DNA of 64,000 nt from assembly GCF_024128855.1 (NCBI RefSeq), contig NZ_JAMYDV010000004.1, forward strand, positions 141,967-205,966. The letters run 5' to 3'. This document shows positions 18,908-28,552 of this stretch, piece by piece (the stretch's first letter is position 1; each line of letters begins with the position of its first letter). This DNA is from Rhodovulum tesquicola (GTDB lineage: Bacteria; Pseudomonadota; Alphaproteobacteria; Rhodobacterales; Rhodobacteraceae). The position numbers and the translations under genes were made by a program. The notes below the pieces were generated by a model. It saw only the letters and a program-made list of their open reading frames with translations. It was not told where the DNA came from and made no database searches.

Positions 18908-20266
18908 TCAGCGCGCAAGGCTCAGGACGCGACCGAAAGGCGCACCCGAGGGCGGCGGATCGCCCGGCACGGCCCAGATGATCGGCAGCCGCCGTCGGGG
19001 GACAGGGCCAAAAGGCCCCTCAAGGTCGGTCAGGATCACCACCGCCGAAGGGTCAAGCGCCAGCGCCTCGTCCATCACCTGGATGAAGGAGGTGCCGCCG
19101 TCGCGGGTGAACAGGATGTCGGTGATCCGCTTTTCCCAGGCCGCCCCCCCCATCACCACGCGGCTGCGCACCTCGGTATCGAAGACCAGCACATGGGTTT
19201 CGGCCCCCGTGCGCTTGGCGATGGCGCCCAGCTCGGCCGCGAATTTTGCCAGAAGCGTGCCATCGACCGAGCCCGAACTGTCGATGCCGACCACGATCCG
19301 GGGAATGTCGCGGTCGCGCAGGATGCCCGGCTCGAAGGCCGGATCGGGACCACCATGGGCGCGGGCATCGGCATCGCGGGCCAGCCAGCGCCGCGCGGGC
19401 CGTGTGGCCAGCGGCCGGGGGCTGGACAGGACCGCGCGGCTGACCAGCCCGCGCAGCAGCACCTCCCATGGGGTGTGGACCTCGGGCAGATCGGCCAGCC
19501 GGTGACCCAGCGCGCCGATGCCATGCCCGGCCAGCCGGCCCGCCTCCATCGCGCGGGCGACACGCTGGCGCCACTCGGCATCCTCCTCGCGGCCCGCGCC
19601 GTCGTCACGATCGTCCCGCGCGCTGTCCAGATCGGGGGCAAAGGCCATCTGGTCGGCATAGGCTCGCGCCGCATCCGCCAGCGCACCGCCGGGGCGCGGC
19701 TTCTCGCCGCCGGTGCCGCCCTGCCCGCCCGTCCGCCCGCCGCCGCTGGCCACGCCCTTGTCGCCGGGCCTTGTGGTCCGGGTCGCCGCATTGTCCTGCA
19801 TCAGCGCGATGTAGAGCCGTTCGGCATCGTATTTCGTGACAGCATCCTGGCCGGAAATCTTCTCGCGCGTGGTGGCCAGCAACAGCCCCGTCAGCCGCAC
19901 CGCGGGCCGCGGCAGGATGAAACCGGTCAGCATCAGCGTCTCGTTCACGATGGCATCGGTGGCGAGGTTGAACAGATCCTCGTCGAACCGGTCGCCGAAG
20001 CGCAGATACATCGCGTGCGACCGCGGCGAGTGGCGAAAGGCGATGTGCAGGATGTGGTGGGCGGCAAGGCCGATCTGCTCGGGCAGGCTCAGCGCCTCGA
20101 AATCGGCGCCGTAATGGATCGCGCGGCCATCGGTCCAGGCCGCCCCCTCGCGCCGGTCGCTGTCAAGATGGGTGCACCACAGCGCCAGCGCGGCAAAGGC
20201 CGGGTCCTGTACGGCAAGCTTGGTCAGCGCCCGCCGCGCCCGGGTGGAATGACGCAGCGGCGTCAC
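18908..20266 (-). CDS. VWA-like protein with putative metallopeptidase region (DUF2201)
   Basis: The product has 452 aa. An N-terminal domain has a zinc-protease-like cluster AAHHILHIAFRH (H70, H71, H74, H79). The middle is a low-complexity Gly/Arg/Asp-rich linker (about 155-215). A C-terminal VWA-like domain carries VGIDSSGSVDG, a MIDAS-type DxSxS. Such proteins pair with MoxR AAA+ ATPases, probably to remodel metal enzymes or complexes; the client here is unknown. It overlaps the upstream ATPase gene by 4 bp, supporting a functional pair. Confidence 0.82.
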   Translation of the reverse strand: MTPLRHSTRARRALTKLAVQDPAFAALALWCTHLDSDRREGAAWTDGRAIHYGADFEALSLPEQIGLAAHHILHIAFRHSPRSHAMYLRFGDRFDEDLFNLATDAIVNETLMLTGFILPRPAVRLTGLLLATTREKISGQDAVTKYDAERLYIALMQDNAATRTTRPGDKGVASGGGRTGGQGGTGGEKPRPGGALADAARAYADQMAFAPDLDSARDDRDDGAGREEDAEWRQRVARAMEAGRLAGHGIGALGHRLADLPEVHTPWEVLLRGLVSRAVLSSPRPLATRPARRWLARDADARAHGGPDPAFEPGILRDRDIPRIVVGIDSSGSVDGTLLAKFAAELGAIAKRTGAETHVLVFDTEVRSRVVMGGAAWEKRITDILFTRDGGTSFIQVMDEALALDPSAVVILTDLEGPFGPVPRRRLPIIWAVPGDPPPSGAPFGRVLSLAR

Positions 20267-21381
20267 GCGAGCCCGGCCTCCTTGCGCTCGGCCGCGTAGG
20301 AGCGATAGGCGTCATGGCCAAGGAAGCGTTCGCCCAGTCCCAGATCCAGCCCCTTGCGGATCAGCCCCTCGAACCCGTAGGTGCACAGCTCGGACAGCGG
20401 CATGCGCTTGAACTCCTCCTCCTCGCGAAGCCGGGCAAGCTGGCGGATATCGGCCATGATGTCGATCACTCCATTGACGTTGCGCCCGTCCAGAATCCCG
20501 ATCAGCCCATAGATCAGCGCGTTCAGCCCGTGCATCGAGACGGGATAAAGCCTGATCCGCTCCTTGCGGTCGGCCTCCAGCATGTCCTGCACCTGCACGG
20601 TGGCGGAAATGTCGTCGGCGATCATCGCGAACTCGGCGGCGACGGCCTCGCCCACCGTGCCCGCGACCAGCACGTTGCGCATCCGCCGGTCGGGCACGGC
20701 GCGCAGGATCTGGCCGACGCGTTCCCAACTGCGCGGCGTCGTGGCGATCAACTGGCCCTCGGCAACCGTGCGTTCCGTCGTGTCCAGCAGGTCGGGCCGG
20801 GTCTTGATGAAGGCGACGACCGTGGGGTGCAGCCCGCGCGGCACCGCGTAATTGTCCAGCCAGTCGGCGGCGGCGGCCTGAACATGCAGGTGGATCAGCC
20901 GGTCCGACAGCGCGGTGTTCATCTGGTAGGCAATCGCGCCATCCTCGACCGTGTTGCCCGCCGCAACGATGAAGACATTGCCCGGCAGCTTGTGGCGCCC
21001 CACCCGGCGTTCCTGCAACAGCCCGTAGACCGTGGGTTGCAGCATGGGCGAGGCGGCGGTCAACTCGTCCAGAAACAGGATCGAGGGATGCTCGGGATCG
21101 TCGGGCAGATCCTCGGGGCGGTACCACTTGGTCTTTTGCGCCTCGTGATCGTAATAGGGCAACCCGCGCAGGTCCTGCGGCTCGATCGTGGTCAGGCGAA
21201 GATCGAACAGCCGCGCGCCGATCTCGTCCGCCAGTTGCTCGACCACCTGCGTCTTTCCGACCCCCGGCCGGCCGTGCATCATGTAGGAGGCCAGCATGTG
21301 CCCCCCCGCCTGTGCCTGCCAGCCCGCGCGCAGCACATCAAGCGCCTCGCCGGCCGAAACGATCATCGCATTCACACTCAT
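20263..21381 (-). CDS. MoxR-family AAA+ ATPase
   Basis: The product has 372 aa. Walker A is GRPGVGKT (37-44), Walker B is ILFLDELTAAS, and the sensor region FIVAAGNTVEDGA follows. These mark a MoxR-type chaperone ATPase. The start MSVNAMIVS is preceded by GGCCATGAG-like sequence without a strong ribosome site. Together with the overlapping DUF2201/VWA gene it forms a standard MoxR-VWA module. The target enzyme cannot be deduced. Confidence 0.85.
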   Translation of the reverse strand: MSVNAMIVSAGEALDVLRAGWQAQAGGHMLASYMMHGRPGVGKTQVVEQLADEIGARLFDLRLTTIEPQDLRGLPYYDHEAQKTKWYRPEDLPDDPEHPSILFLDELTAASPMLQPTVYGLLQERRVGRHKLPGNVFIVAAGNTVEDGAIAYQMNTALSDRLIHLHVQAAAADWLDNYAVPRGLHPTVVAFIKTRPDLLDTTERTVAEGQLIATTPRSWERVGQILRAVPDRRMRNVLVAGTVGEAVAAEFAMIADDISATVQVQDMLEADRKERIRLYPVSMHGLNALIYGLIGILDGRNVNGVIDIMADIRQLARLREEEEFKRMPLSELCTYGFEGLIRKGLDLGLGERFLGHDAYRSYAAERKEAGLA

Positions 21382-21537
21382 GGCCTGACCCGTCCTGCCT
21401 GTCTGTTCCCGTCAACCTAGGGCGGTCGGCGCCGGGATCACGCCCGCCGCGTTGCGGGCGCGGGTTTTGTGCCTATGTCACTGCGGGCGCCAGCCCGTCG
21501 CCCTATGCTCGCCCCTCACCCCCCGAAGGAACGCACC

Positions 21538-22860
21538 ATGACCCAGCCGAAACCCGACGCCCGCGCCCTTGCCGTTCCCTCCGGGCGGCTGACCCGGCTT
21601 GCCCGGTTCGGCGCGCTGACCTCTTCCGTCGCGGGCAACATGGCGCTGGCGGGCGCACGGCAGGTGGCGCAGGGCAAGCGGCCGCGCGCGGCCGATCTGC
21701 TGATGACGCCCGCCAATGCGCGGCGCGTGGCCGACCAGCTTGCGCAGATGCGCGGCGCGGCGATGAAGGTGGGGCAACTGATCTCGATGGATGCGGGCGA
21801 CATGCTGCCCCCCGAACTCGCCGAGATCATGGCCCGGCTCAGGGCGGATGCGCATCACATGCCGGGCGGACAGCTGAAGAAGGTGCTGACCGACGCCTGG
21901 GGCGCGGACTGGCTGAAGCGGTTCGACAGGTTCCAGGTCCGGCCCATCGCCGCGGCCTCGATCGGGCAGGTCCATCGGGCCCACACGAAGGACGGGCGCG
22001 ATCTGGCGATCAAGGTGCAATATCCCGGCGTGCGCCGGTCGATCGATAGCGACGTGAACAACGTGGCCGCGCTGATGCGGCTGTCCGGCGTGATGCCCCG
22101 GGAACTCGACATCGCGCCGATGCTGGACGAGGCCAAGCGCCAGCTTCACGAAGAAGCCGATTACGAGCGCGAAGGCCGCTACATGCGCCGGTTCGGCGAC
22201 TTGCTGGCGGATGCAGCCGATTTCGTGGTGCCGGGGCTTCAGCCGGACCTGACCACGCCCGACATCCTGGCGATGGATTTCGTCGAGGGCATGCCGATCG
22301 AGACGCTGGCCGAGGCCCCGCAGGCGGAACGCGACCGGGTGATGGGCCTGCTGATCGGGCTGTTGTTCCGCGAACTGTTCGAGTTCCGGCTGATGCAGAC
22401 CGACCCGAATTTCGCCAATTACCGCTATCAGCCTGACACGGGGCGGATCGTGCTTCTGGATTTCGGCGCCTCACGCGACTTTGGCCCCGAAATGGCCGAA
22501 CAATTCCGCGCGCTGATGGCGGCGGGGCTGGCGGGCGAGCGGGCGGCGATGCGGCACGCGATTCTCGATATCGGCTTCTTCGCCGAAGATACGGCGGCGC
22601 ATCACCAGGAGACGATGCTGGCCATGTTCGAGATGTCGATGGAACCCCTGCGCCGTCCCGGCGCGTTCGACTTCGCCAGTACCGATCTGGCGCTGCGGAT
22701 GCGGGATGCGGGGATGGAACTGGGGGCCGACCGCGACTTCTGGCACATCCCGCCGATGGACACGCTGTTCATCCAGCGAAAGTTCGGCGGCATCTACCTG
22801 CTGGCCAGCCGCCTGAAGGCCCGCGTCGACCTGCGCGCGATCATCGAGCGGCATGTCTGA
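21538..22860 (+). CDS. ABC1/UbiB-family atypical protein kinase-like protein
   Basis: The product has 440 aa. ABC1-family features are the ExxxQ-like segment near KVGQLISMDAGDMLP, AAASIGQVHRA (the Ala-rich nucleotide loop), AIKVQYPG with the ATP-site Lys, DPNFANYRY and VLLDFGASRDF. Members support ubiquinone synthesis or handle lipid-linked quinone precursors, but this short AarF-type protein lacks the C-terminal helices of E. coli UbiB, so its role is inferred only. ATG 21538 has AAGGA upstream. It converges on dxs with a shared hairpin between. Confidence 0.82.
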   Translation: MTQPKPDARALAVPSGRLTRLARFGALTSSVAGNMALAGARQVAQGKRPRAADLLMTPANARRVADQLAQMRGAAMKVGQLISMDAGDMLPPELAEIMARLRADAHHMPGGQLKKVLTDAWGADWLKRFDRFQVRPIAAASIGQVHRAHTKDGRDLAIKVQYPGVRRSIDSDVNNVAALMRLSGVMPRELDIAPMLDEAKRQLHEEADYEREGRYMRRFGDLLADAADFVVPGLQPDLTTPDILAMDFVEGMPIETLAEAPQAERDRVMGLLIGLLFRELFEFRLMQTDPNFANYRYQPDTGRIVLLDFGASRDFGPEMAEQFRALMAAGLAGERAAMRHAILDIGFFAEDTAAHHQETMLAMFEMSMEPLRRPGAFDFASTDLALRMRDAGMELGADRDFWHIPPMDTLFIQRKFGGIYLLASRLKARVDLRAIIERHV

Positions 22861-22868
22861 AACGCAGA

Positions 22869-22893
22869 ACGGCCCCGCCTGGGACGGGGCCGT
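22869..22893. terminator. Bidirectional hairpin between ABC1 gene and dxs
   Basis: Perfect 9-bp arms (22869-22877 and 22885-22893) with a 7-nt loop lie between two convergent genes, 9 bp after one stop and 22 bp before the other. A short T4 follows some bases later on the plus strand. Confidence 0.55.
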
Positions 22894-22914
22894 CCGCTGT
22901 CGTTTTCCTCGACC

Positions 22915-24834
22915 TCAGCCTGCCGCGCTGCCGAACCGCGCCGCCGCGATGCCCAGAACCTCGAGCCCGGTATTGGCGATGTCCTGCGCGGTCAGCCCGG
23001 CCTCGGCATACATCCGCGCGGGGCTGTCCTGTTCGATGAAGGCGTCGGGCAGGGTCATGGTCCGCACCGGCAGACCGCGGTCCAGCCGCCCGGTCCGCGC
23101 CAGCCAGTGCAGCACCATCGCGCCGAAACCGCCCTCGGCGCCGTGCTCGACAGTCACTAGCGCCTCGTGCTCCCTGACCAGACGCGCCACCAGGTCGGTG
23201 TCGAAGGGCTTGGCAAAGCGGGCATCGGCCACGGTGACCGAGATACCGCGCGCCTCCAGCTCTTCGGCGGCCTTCAGGCAGTCGATCAGCGGCGCGCCCA
23301 GCGACAGCAGCGCGAGTTTCGTGCCTTCCCTGACGATCCGGCCCTTGCCGATTTCCAAGATCCGGCCGCGTTCCGGCATCTCGACGCCGATCCCCTCGCC
23401 CCGCGGATAGCGGAAGGCGATGGGGCCCTCGTCATAGGCCGCGGCGGTCGCGACCATATGGACCAGTTCCGCCTCGTCACCCGCGGCCATCACGGTCATG
23501 CCGGGCAGGTTCGACAGGAACGCCACGTCGAACGCCCCCGCATGGGTCGAGCCGTCCGCGCCGACAAGCCCGGCCCGGTCGATGCAGAACCGCACGGGCA
23601 GCTTTTGCAGCACCACGTCATGCACGATCTGGTCGTAGCCGCGTTGCAGGAAGGTCGAGTAGATCGCGCAGAAGGGTTTCAGACCCGACGCCGCCATCCC
23701 GCCCGCGAAGGTCACCGCATGCTGTTCGGCGATGCCCACGTCAAAGACCCGCTGCGGAAACCGGCCCTGCATGATGTCGAGCCCGGTGCCCGAGGGCATC
23801 GCCGCGGTGATCGCCACCACCTTGGGATCGCGCGCGGCCTCGTCGGTCAGGGTCTTGCCGAAGACCGCCGTATAGCTGGGCGCGTTCGGCTGGCTTTTCG
23901 CCTGCGCGCCCGAGGCCACGTCGAATTTCGACACGCCATGGCCGCGGTCGGCCGAGGTTTCGGCCGGATGATAGCCCTTGCCCTTGACGGTGCATACATG
24001 GATCAGCGTCGGCCCCGAGGCCCGCGCCCGTGCGGCGCGCAGGACGGTCAGCAACTGGCCCATGTCATGCCCGTCGATCGGGCCGATATAGTCGAAGCCC
24101 AGTTCCTCGAACAGCGTGCCGCCACCGGGAAAGCCGGTGACCAGTTGCCGGGCGCGGCGCGCACCTTCGCGGATAGGCCCCGGAAGAACGGCCTCGAAAT
24201 CCTCGGCCATGTCCTTGAGCTTGCCCAGCGGCGTGTCCGTGTAGAGGCCCGAAAGATATCTCGACATCGCGCCGACCGGGGGTGCGATGGACATCTCGTT
24301 GTCGTTCAGGATCACGAAAAGCCGCGATTTCAGGTGGCCCGAATGGTTCAGCGCCTCATAGGCCATCCCCGCCGAGATCGAGCCATCGCCGATGACCGCG
24401 ATGGCGTCGCCCGTCGGCTGGCCCATCTCGCGGCCCATGGCAAAGCCCAGCGCCGCCGAGATCGAAGTCGAACTGTGCCCCGCGCCGAAGGCGTCATATT
24501 CGCTTTCCGACCGCTTGCAGAACCCGGCCAGCCCGCCGCCCTGGCGCAGCGTGTGCATACGGTCGCGGCGGCCGGTGAGAATCTTGTGGGGATAGCATTG
24601 GTGGCTGACATCCCAGACCAGCTTGTCAAAGGGGGTGTTGAAGACCGCATGCAGCGCCACGGTCAGTTCCACGACGCCCAGCGACGAGCCCAGATGGCCG
24701 CCGGTCTGCGCGACCACGGAAATCACCTCTTGCCGGACGTCCCGCGCCAATTGGGTCAGGTCGGCCTGGCTCATGCCCTTCAGGTCGGCCGGACCGGCAA
24801 CGCGGTCCAGCATCGGGGTCGGGGGCTTGGTCAT
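22915..24834 (-). CDS. dxs: 1-deoxy-D-xylulose-5-phosphate synthase
   Basis: This 639-aa thiamine-diphosphate enzyme condenses pyruvate and glyceraldehyde-3-phosphate, the first step of the MEP isoprenoid route that feeds carotenoids, phytol and quinones. The TPP motif is [18 protein letters not shown], and the second half has the transketolase pyrimidine-binding segment ([15 protein letters not shown]). It lies directly behind pufC, as dxs does behind puf in Rhodobacter sphaeroides. Its start is only 28 nt past the T-run of the puf terminator, so read-through from puf or a promoter inside the pufC tail must drive it. Confidence 0.95.
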   Translation of the reverse strand: MTKPPTPMLDRVAGPADLKGMSQADLTQLARDVRQEVISVVAQTGGHLGSSLGVVELTVALHAVFNTPFDKLVWDVSHQCYPHKILTGRRDRMHTLRQGGGLAGFCKRSESEYDAFGAGHSSTSISAALGFAMGREMGQPTGDAIAVIGDGSISAGMAYEALNHSGHLKSRLFVILNDNEMSIAPPVGAMSRYLSGLYTDTPLGKLKDMAEDFEAVLPGPIREGARRARQLVTGFPGGGTLFEELGFDYIGPIDGHDMGQLLTVLRAARARASGPTLIHVCTVKGKGYHPAETSADRGHGVSKFDVASGAQAKSQPNAPSYTAVFGKTLTDEAARDPKVVAITAAMPSGTGLDIMQGRFPQRVFDVGIAEQHAVTFAGGMAASGLKPFCAIYSTFLQRGYDQIVHDVVLQKLPVRFCIDRAGLVGADGSTHAGAFDVAFLSNLPGMTVMAAGDEAELVHMVATAAAYDEGPIAFRYPRGEGIGVEMPERGRILEIGKGRIVREGTKLALLSLGAPLIDCLKAAEELEARGISVTVADARFAKPFDTDLVARLVREHEALVTVEHGAEGGFGAMVLHWLARTGRLDRGLPVRTMTLPDAFIEQDSPARMYAEAGLTAQDIANTGLEVLGIAAARFGSAAG

Positions 24835-24862
24835 TGGTCTTCTCCCGCGCGTTTCTCTTCAT

Positions 24863-24898
24863 AAAAAAGCGCCGTGTGGACACGTCTCCACACGGCGC
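24863..24898 (-). terminator. Intrinsic terminator of the puf operon
   Basis: On the minus strand a perfect 12-bp stem (24887-24898 with 24869-24880, 6-nt loop) is followed at once by six T (24868-24863). This is the best intrinsic terminator in the window. It lies between pufC and dxs. Confidence 0.88.
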
Positions 24899-24978
24899 CA
24901 GTGTCCTGTGTCTGACAGGAAGGGAACCGGGGTGTGGAGGCCCCGAATACCGGGCCCCGCAAGGGACCCGATCGCGTT

Positions 24979-25013
24979 CGGCCGGGCGGCTTGCGATGCG
25001 CGCCGCCCGGCCG
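24979..25013 (-). other. Stable hairpin just after pufC
   Basis: A perfect 12-bp GC-rich inverted repeat (24979-24990 and 25002-25013) with an 11-nt loop begins 10 bp after the pufC stop. There is no T-run. It probably protects the 3' end of the puf mRNA from exonucleases, with the true terminator lying about 80 bp further on. Confidence 0.55.
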
Positions 25014-25022
25014 GAATTCACG

Positions 25023-26117
25023 TCACTGCACCGGGCTGGCCAGTTCCGGCCACTCGGCAACCATGTCGCGGCCGTTCAGCGGGCTGATCACCTCCATATG
25101 GCAGGTCATGCAGTTCACCTTGGCGGACTCGCGACCCAGAATCTCCGAGCGGGGCTCGTAGATGTTCTGGTTAATGTCGATCGTCATCTGCTGCGCCAGC
25201 GTCGTGATCGACCAGGCCGGGGTGACCTGGGTCGCGTCGTAGAAGGCGCGCGTGTTGTGGCAGAAGACGCAGCCGACATCGAGCGCGTTCGACTGATGGT
25301 TCATCAGCGAGAAGGTGCGCTCGGCATCCTGCCAGGTCGGATCGCCCGGCTGCTGGGCGACGCGGCTTTCAAGGTCGTGGACCTTGATGTTCTCGCCGTC
25401 CAGCAGGAACTTCTCGACCGCATCCACCGGAAGCGAGGTGAACTCGCTCTGGGTGTATTTGTGGACGAAGGCGGTCGTCCCGGCACGCTCATAGGTCAGC
25501 AGCCGGTTCTGGATCCCCGCCCAGCCCGACGCGGCCGAGTTGACCACGCCGGCCTTGAGCCACGATCCCGGAGGCGTCGGCTGTCCACGGTGGCAGGTGT
25601 AGCAGTTCACCCCCTTGCCGTCGGACGCCAGGTTGTGGGTATCCCAGTCGGTGTTGAGATACTGGGTGGCCTCGACGCAGCTTTGCGTGATCGCCAGCGT
25701 GGTCTCGTCGACCTCGCCATTGTCATACAGAACCACGGGCGCGCCAACCCAGGCGCTCATCGCCTCCTGCAGCCGGTCAAAGCTGCTTTGCGGCAGGTCG
25801 CCGAAGGCGATGACGGTTTCGCCATACGCCTCGGCCGCCGTCGGCTCGCCTTCCTGAGCCTCGGGCCGTGCGAACGCCTCATACGTTTCCTCGTAGGGAT
25901 CGTATTGCGGGTTGTCCTTCACGAACTTGGACACGTCCATGCCGATACCGCGCGGGCCGGTCTGGTAGTCGACTGTCTTGTAGGGGTTGTCGAAGGCCAC
26001 GATGATCGCGGTGATCGCCGCCGCCCCGCCCACGACCCCTGCAAGGATACCGGGCCCGATCAGATCGGTGGGGTTGTCTTCACTCCACTTGAAGAACCAT
26101 TTCGGGAGTTTCAACAT
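25023..26117 (-). CDS. pufC: Reaction-centre cytochrome c subunit, three-haem type
   Basis: The product has 364 aa and donates electrons to the photo-oxidised bacteriochlorophyll pair on the periplasmic side. One N-terminal helix (about 20-42) anchors it; there is no lipobox Cys. Only three CxxCH motifs exist: CYTCH (172), CVFCH (283) and CMTCH (336). Their spacing (111 and 53) fits haems 2, 3 and 4 of the usual four-haem subunit. Where haem 1 should bind, the conserved CxxCH is replaced by PVVLYDNG near 127-134. C147 lies where a Met haem ligand is normal. ATG 26117 has AGGAGG and lies 1 nt after the pufM stop. Confidence 0.95.
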   Translation of the reverse strand: MLKLPKWFFKWSEDNPTDLIGPGILAGVVGGAAAITAIIVAFDNPYKTVDYQTGPRGIGMDVSKFVKDNPQYDPYEETYEAFARPEAQEGEPTAAEAYGETVIAFGDLPQSSFDRLQEAMSAWVGAPVVLYDNGEVDETTLAITQSCVEATQYLNTDWDTHNLASDGKGVNCYTCHRGQPTPPGSWLKAGVVNSAASGWAGIQNRLLTYERAGTTAFVHKYTQSEFTSLPVDAVEKFLLDGENIKVHDLESRVAQQPGDPTWQDAERTFSLMNHQSNALDVGCVFCHNTRAFYDATQVTPAWSITTLAQQMTIDINQNIYEPRSEILGRESAKVNCMTCHMEVISPLNGRDMVAEWPELASPVQ

Positions 26118-26118
26118 G

Positions 26119-27090
26119 TCAGCCTCCTGTCCGCCCGGTATAGGCTTCGTAGCCATAGGGCTCCATGTATTCCGGAGCGAAGTTGTGCTCCTGAGCCCAG
26201 ATGAACCAGTTGTCGACAACCGTGCCGGTCAGCAGGATGCCGATCCCGCCCGTGATCGGGGTGAGAACCGCAAACCACCAGGCCCAGCGGTGGATACCTT
26301 CCATCGTGGCGTTGAAGCCCATGGTCCAGCGCCAGAACAGCGCCGCGCGTTCGGCCGCGGTGCCGCGGTCGTAGATCTGCTCCAGTTCGCGGTCGCCGCC
26401 GAAGCGGGTCACGGCGAGAATGGTGCCGCCATGCATCGCGAAGAGCAGGGCAGAGCCATAGAGGAACGCGATCGAAAGCGCGTGGAAGGGGTTGTAGTAA
26501 AGGTTGCCGTAGCGGATCGAGAAGGCCGTGGTCCAGTCGAGGTGCGGGAAGATGCCATAGGGCACCATCTCCGACCAGCTGCCCATCAGGATCGGGCGGA
26601 AGAAGCCCAGCACCATGAACAGCCAGATCGCGGCCAGGAACGCCCAGGCAATATGCTTGCCCATCTTGTGCTCGGCAGCCAGCGCATAGGTGCGCCACCA
26701 CCAGGCCCAGACCGAGATCAGCAGGAAGAAGCTGGCGATCATGTACCAGCCGCCATCGCTGAGCGGCGGAATGCGCAGGCCGTATTCCGGGCTGGGCGGT
26801 TCCAGCGCCAGCCAGAAGCCCTGACGCAGGAACTGGACGATCGAGTAATCGACCTGCGCCAGCATGTTGAACCCGATGATGAAGAAGGCGGTGAAGCCGG
26901 CGAAGATCGAGATCACACCTGCATAACCCAGATAGATCGGGCCGAGCTGTGCGTTGCCGAACCAGCCGAGGATCGGGAAGTTGCCGACGCCGCCGACCCG
27001 CTCCTCCATCATGTTGTTCTCGTTGTCCATGCCCCAGTCACCGGAGCCGGCAACCTGGACCTGGGTGAAGATGTTCTGATACTCAGCCAT
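26119..27090 (-). CDS. pufM: Photosynthetic reaction centre subunit M
   Basis: This 323-aa protein with five membrane helices binds cofactors of the type-II reaction centre together with PufL and PufH. Ligands are visible: H203 in NPFH (special pair), H220 in MHGG and H267 in IHRW (non-haem iron), and E235, the bidentate iron ligand. The C-terminal tail (about 305-323, [13 protein letters not shown]) is of the longer kind that goes with a bound cytochrome. ATG 27090 follows the pufL stop by 2 nt. No pufX follows. Confidence 0.97.
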   Translation of the reverse strand: MAEYQNIFTQVQVAGSGDWGMDNENNMMEERVGGVGNFPILGWFGNAQLGPIYLGYAGVISIFAGFTAFFIIGFNMLAQVDYSIVQFLRQGFWLALEPPSPEYGLRIPPLSDGGWYMIASFFLLISVWAWWWRTYALAAEHKMGKHIAWAFLAAIWLFMVLGFFRPILMGSWSEMVPYGIFPHLDWTTAFSIRYGNLYYNPFHALSIAFLYGSALLFAMHGGTILAVTRFGGDRELEQIYDRGTAAERAALFWRWTMGFNATMEGIHRWAWWFAVLTPITGGIGILLTGTVVDNWFIWAQEHNFAPEYMEPYGYEAYTGRTGG

Positions 27091-27092
27091 GG

Positions 27093-27953
27093 TTACATAA
27101 CTCCTTGGCCTGCGCCGGCGGCCTCGATATCGGGCCAGATCGGCATGTTGCTCCACCAGGTCCACCACTCGGGCCAGCCTTCGGTCCAGAGCGGACCGGA
27201 GATGATGATGCAGACGGCCGAGAAGAAGACCGCGTTGATCGCCAGCAGCCAGCCAAGCCGGTGAATCCCGAGCGTCCCGACCGAGTAACCGATGAGGTCA
27301 CGGAAGAACGTGTCTTCGTGGTCGGGGGTCTTGGCTTCTTCGCCCTTTTCCGGGTTGCAGGCCGACAGGATCAGACCGCCATGCAGAGCCAGCGCCAGAC
27401 AGGTGGCGAAGAACAGCGACACGCCGAGCATGTGGAACGGGTTGTAGTGGAAGTGCAGGTAGGCGTAGCCGGTATTCGACACCCAGTCGAGGTGGCTGAA
27501 GATACCGTAGGGGAAGCCATGACCCCAGGCGCCCAGAAGCAACGGGCGGAACACAACGAGGGTAACATAGGCCAGGATCGCAACGCTGAACGCGATCGGA
27601 ACGTGGTAGCCCATTCCGAGTTTGCGGCAGATTTCGACTTCCCTGAGCGCCCAGCTGACGAACGCGCCGATGGCGCATACGGTGATGAATTGCCAAAGCC
27701 CGCCCTCGGCCAGCGGCGCGATGCCCAGACCATGCGAAAGGTCAGGCGGCGCAACGTGGATCGTGAACGGGTTGAAGGTTCCTTGCAGGGACGCGCTGTA
27801 GAAGATCAGCGCGGTCCCAAGGGTGGCGAAAAAGGCGGTCGTCACTCCGAAGAAGCCTACGTAGAAAGGCCCCACCCAAAAGTCGAACAGATCGCCACCG
27901 ATGAGCGTCCCTCCACGGACGCGATACTTTCTCTCAAAACTGAGCAGTGCCAT
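27093..27953 (-). CDS. pufL: Photosynthetic reaction centre subunit L
   Basis: This 286-aa, five-helix partner of PufM carries quinone and pigment sites. Numbered from [11 protein letters not shown]154 and H174 (NPFH) are bacteriochlorophyll ligands, H191 (LHGG) and H231 (IHRLG) bind the non-haem iron, and E213 matches the proton-path Glu near QB. All key residues are intact. ATG 27953 is chosen because it gives the canonical N-terminus. A strong hairpin precedes the gene. Confidence 0.97.
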   Translation of the reverse strand: MALLSFERKYRVRGGTLIGGDLFDFWVGPFYVGFFGVTTAFFATLGTALIFYSASLQGTFNPFTIHVAPPDLSHGLGIAPLAEGGLWQFITVCAIGAFVSWALREVEICRKLGMGYHVPIAFSVAILAYVTLVVFRPLLLGAWGHGFPYGIFSHLDWVSNTGYAYLHFHYNPFHMLGVSLFFATCLALALHGGLILSACNPEKGEEAKTPDHEDTFFRDLIGYSVGTLGIHRLGWLLAINAVFFSAVCIIISGPLWTEGWPEWWTWWSNMPIWPDIEAAGAGQGVM

Positions 27954-28017
27954 CGTCTGTCTCCGCAAATGGCGGCCGTGTCCGTGAGGGGCCTCAGCCG
28001 TCCTTGTTCTTCGAGGT

Positions 28018-28054
28018 CGCCGCGGGCGGGAGATCGGGGCTCCCGCCCGCGGCG
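28018..28054 (-). other. pufA-pufL intercistronic mRNA hairpin
   Basis: A perfect 15-bp GC-rich stem (28018-28032 with 28040-28054, 7-nt loop) lies 43 bp past the pufA stop. It occupies the place of the hairpin known in Rhodobacter puf mRNA that stabilises the short pufBA transcript and so gives excess antenna over reaction centre. The function here is inferred from position and strength. No T-run follows, so it is not a plain terminator. Confidence 0.75.
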
Positions 28055-28096
28055 CTGATGTCACTTCCAGTGCTGTCCACCGGAAGGCCGGGCGGC

Positions 28097-28261
28097 TTAC
28101 GCGCCAGCGGCCTTCTCGGCGGCGACGTTCAGCCAGTTGAAGTAGGGGTTGCTGAGAACGAAGAGGTGAATCATCACCGCAACCAGGAAGAGGAAGACGC
28201 CCTGCGCGACAAGCACGCGACGGGGGTCGAAAATCATCCAGACTTTATAGAACTTGGCCAT
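28097..28261 (-). CDS. pufA: Light-harvesting 1 alpha polypeptide
   Basis: This 54-aa single-span antenna protein begins [17 protein letters not shown]. The helix contains the bacteriochlorophyll-binding His in [10 protein letters not shown] (H32), followed by NPYFNWLN at the periplasmic side, typical of LH1 alpha. It pairs with PufB around the reaction centre. GAGGGACC lies before ATG 28261, and the gap to pufB is 16 nt. Confidence 0.96.
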   Translation of the reverse strand: MAKFYKVWMIFDPRRVLVAQGVFLFLVAVMIHLFVLSNPYFNWLNVAAEKAAGA

Positions 28262-28277
28262 TTTTCAGGTCCCTCTC

Positions 28278-28424
28278 TCAGAGCCACGGACGCCAGATGT
28301 ACACTGCCAGGTGAGCGAAAACGGCAACAGCCGAGAACAGCCAAAGCCCGCTCATGTAGACAGCATGCACTTCCTGCGCCTGCTCATCGGTCAGACCCGA
28401 GAACGACAGGTCAGATTCAGCCAT
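28278..28424 (-). CDS. pufB: Light-harvesting 1 beta polypeptide
   Basis: This 48-aa antenna protein starts [18 protein letters not shown]. The bacteriochlorophyll-ligating His is in [14 protein letters not shown] (H38), with the C-terminal Trp-Arg-Pro-Trp motif of LH1 beta; H20 (EVHAVY) is the second conserved His. GGAGGAAA lies 4-5 nt before ATG 28424. It is the first structural antenna gene, 128 bp after pufQ. Confidence 0.96.
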   Translation of the reverse strand: MAESDLSFSGLTDEQAQEVHAVYMSGLWLFSAVAVFAHLAVYIWRPWL

Positions 28425-28552
28425 AAACTTTCCTCCGGATCGTCAGACTGATGCCGCGCGTCCCGGCGGCCGGGTTCCAGCAGAGCGTCATGCCCTGCCA
28501 GCTACTCGCCCACCCGGGGGGGATGGACGAATTCGGGTTTGCGCCTGATCGC

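Noticed and set aside
24835..25022. Search for pufX between the last puf structural gene and dxs
   Set aside because: No frame with a PufX-like single helix exists; the space holds only hairpins. pufC takes its place.
26119..26701. Minus-strand frame overlapping pufM in another phase
   Set aside because: It is a frame-shifted reading of pufM, whose ligands and helices are all intact in the main frame.
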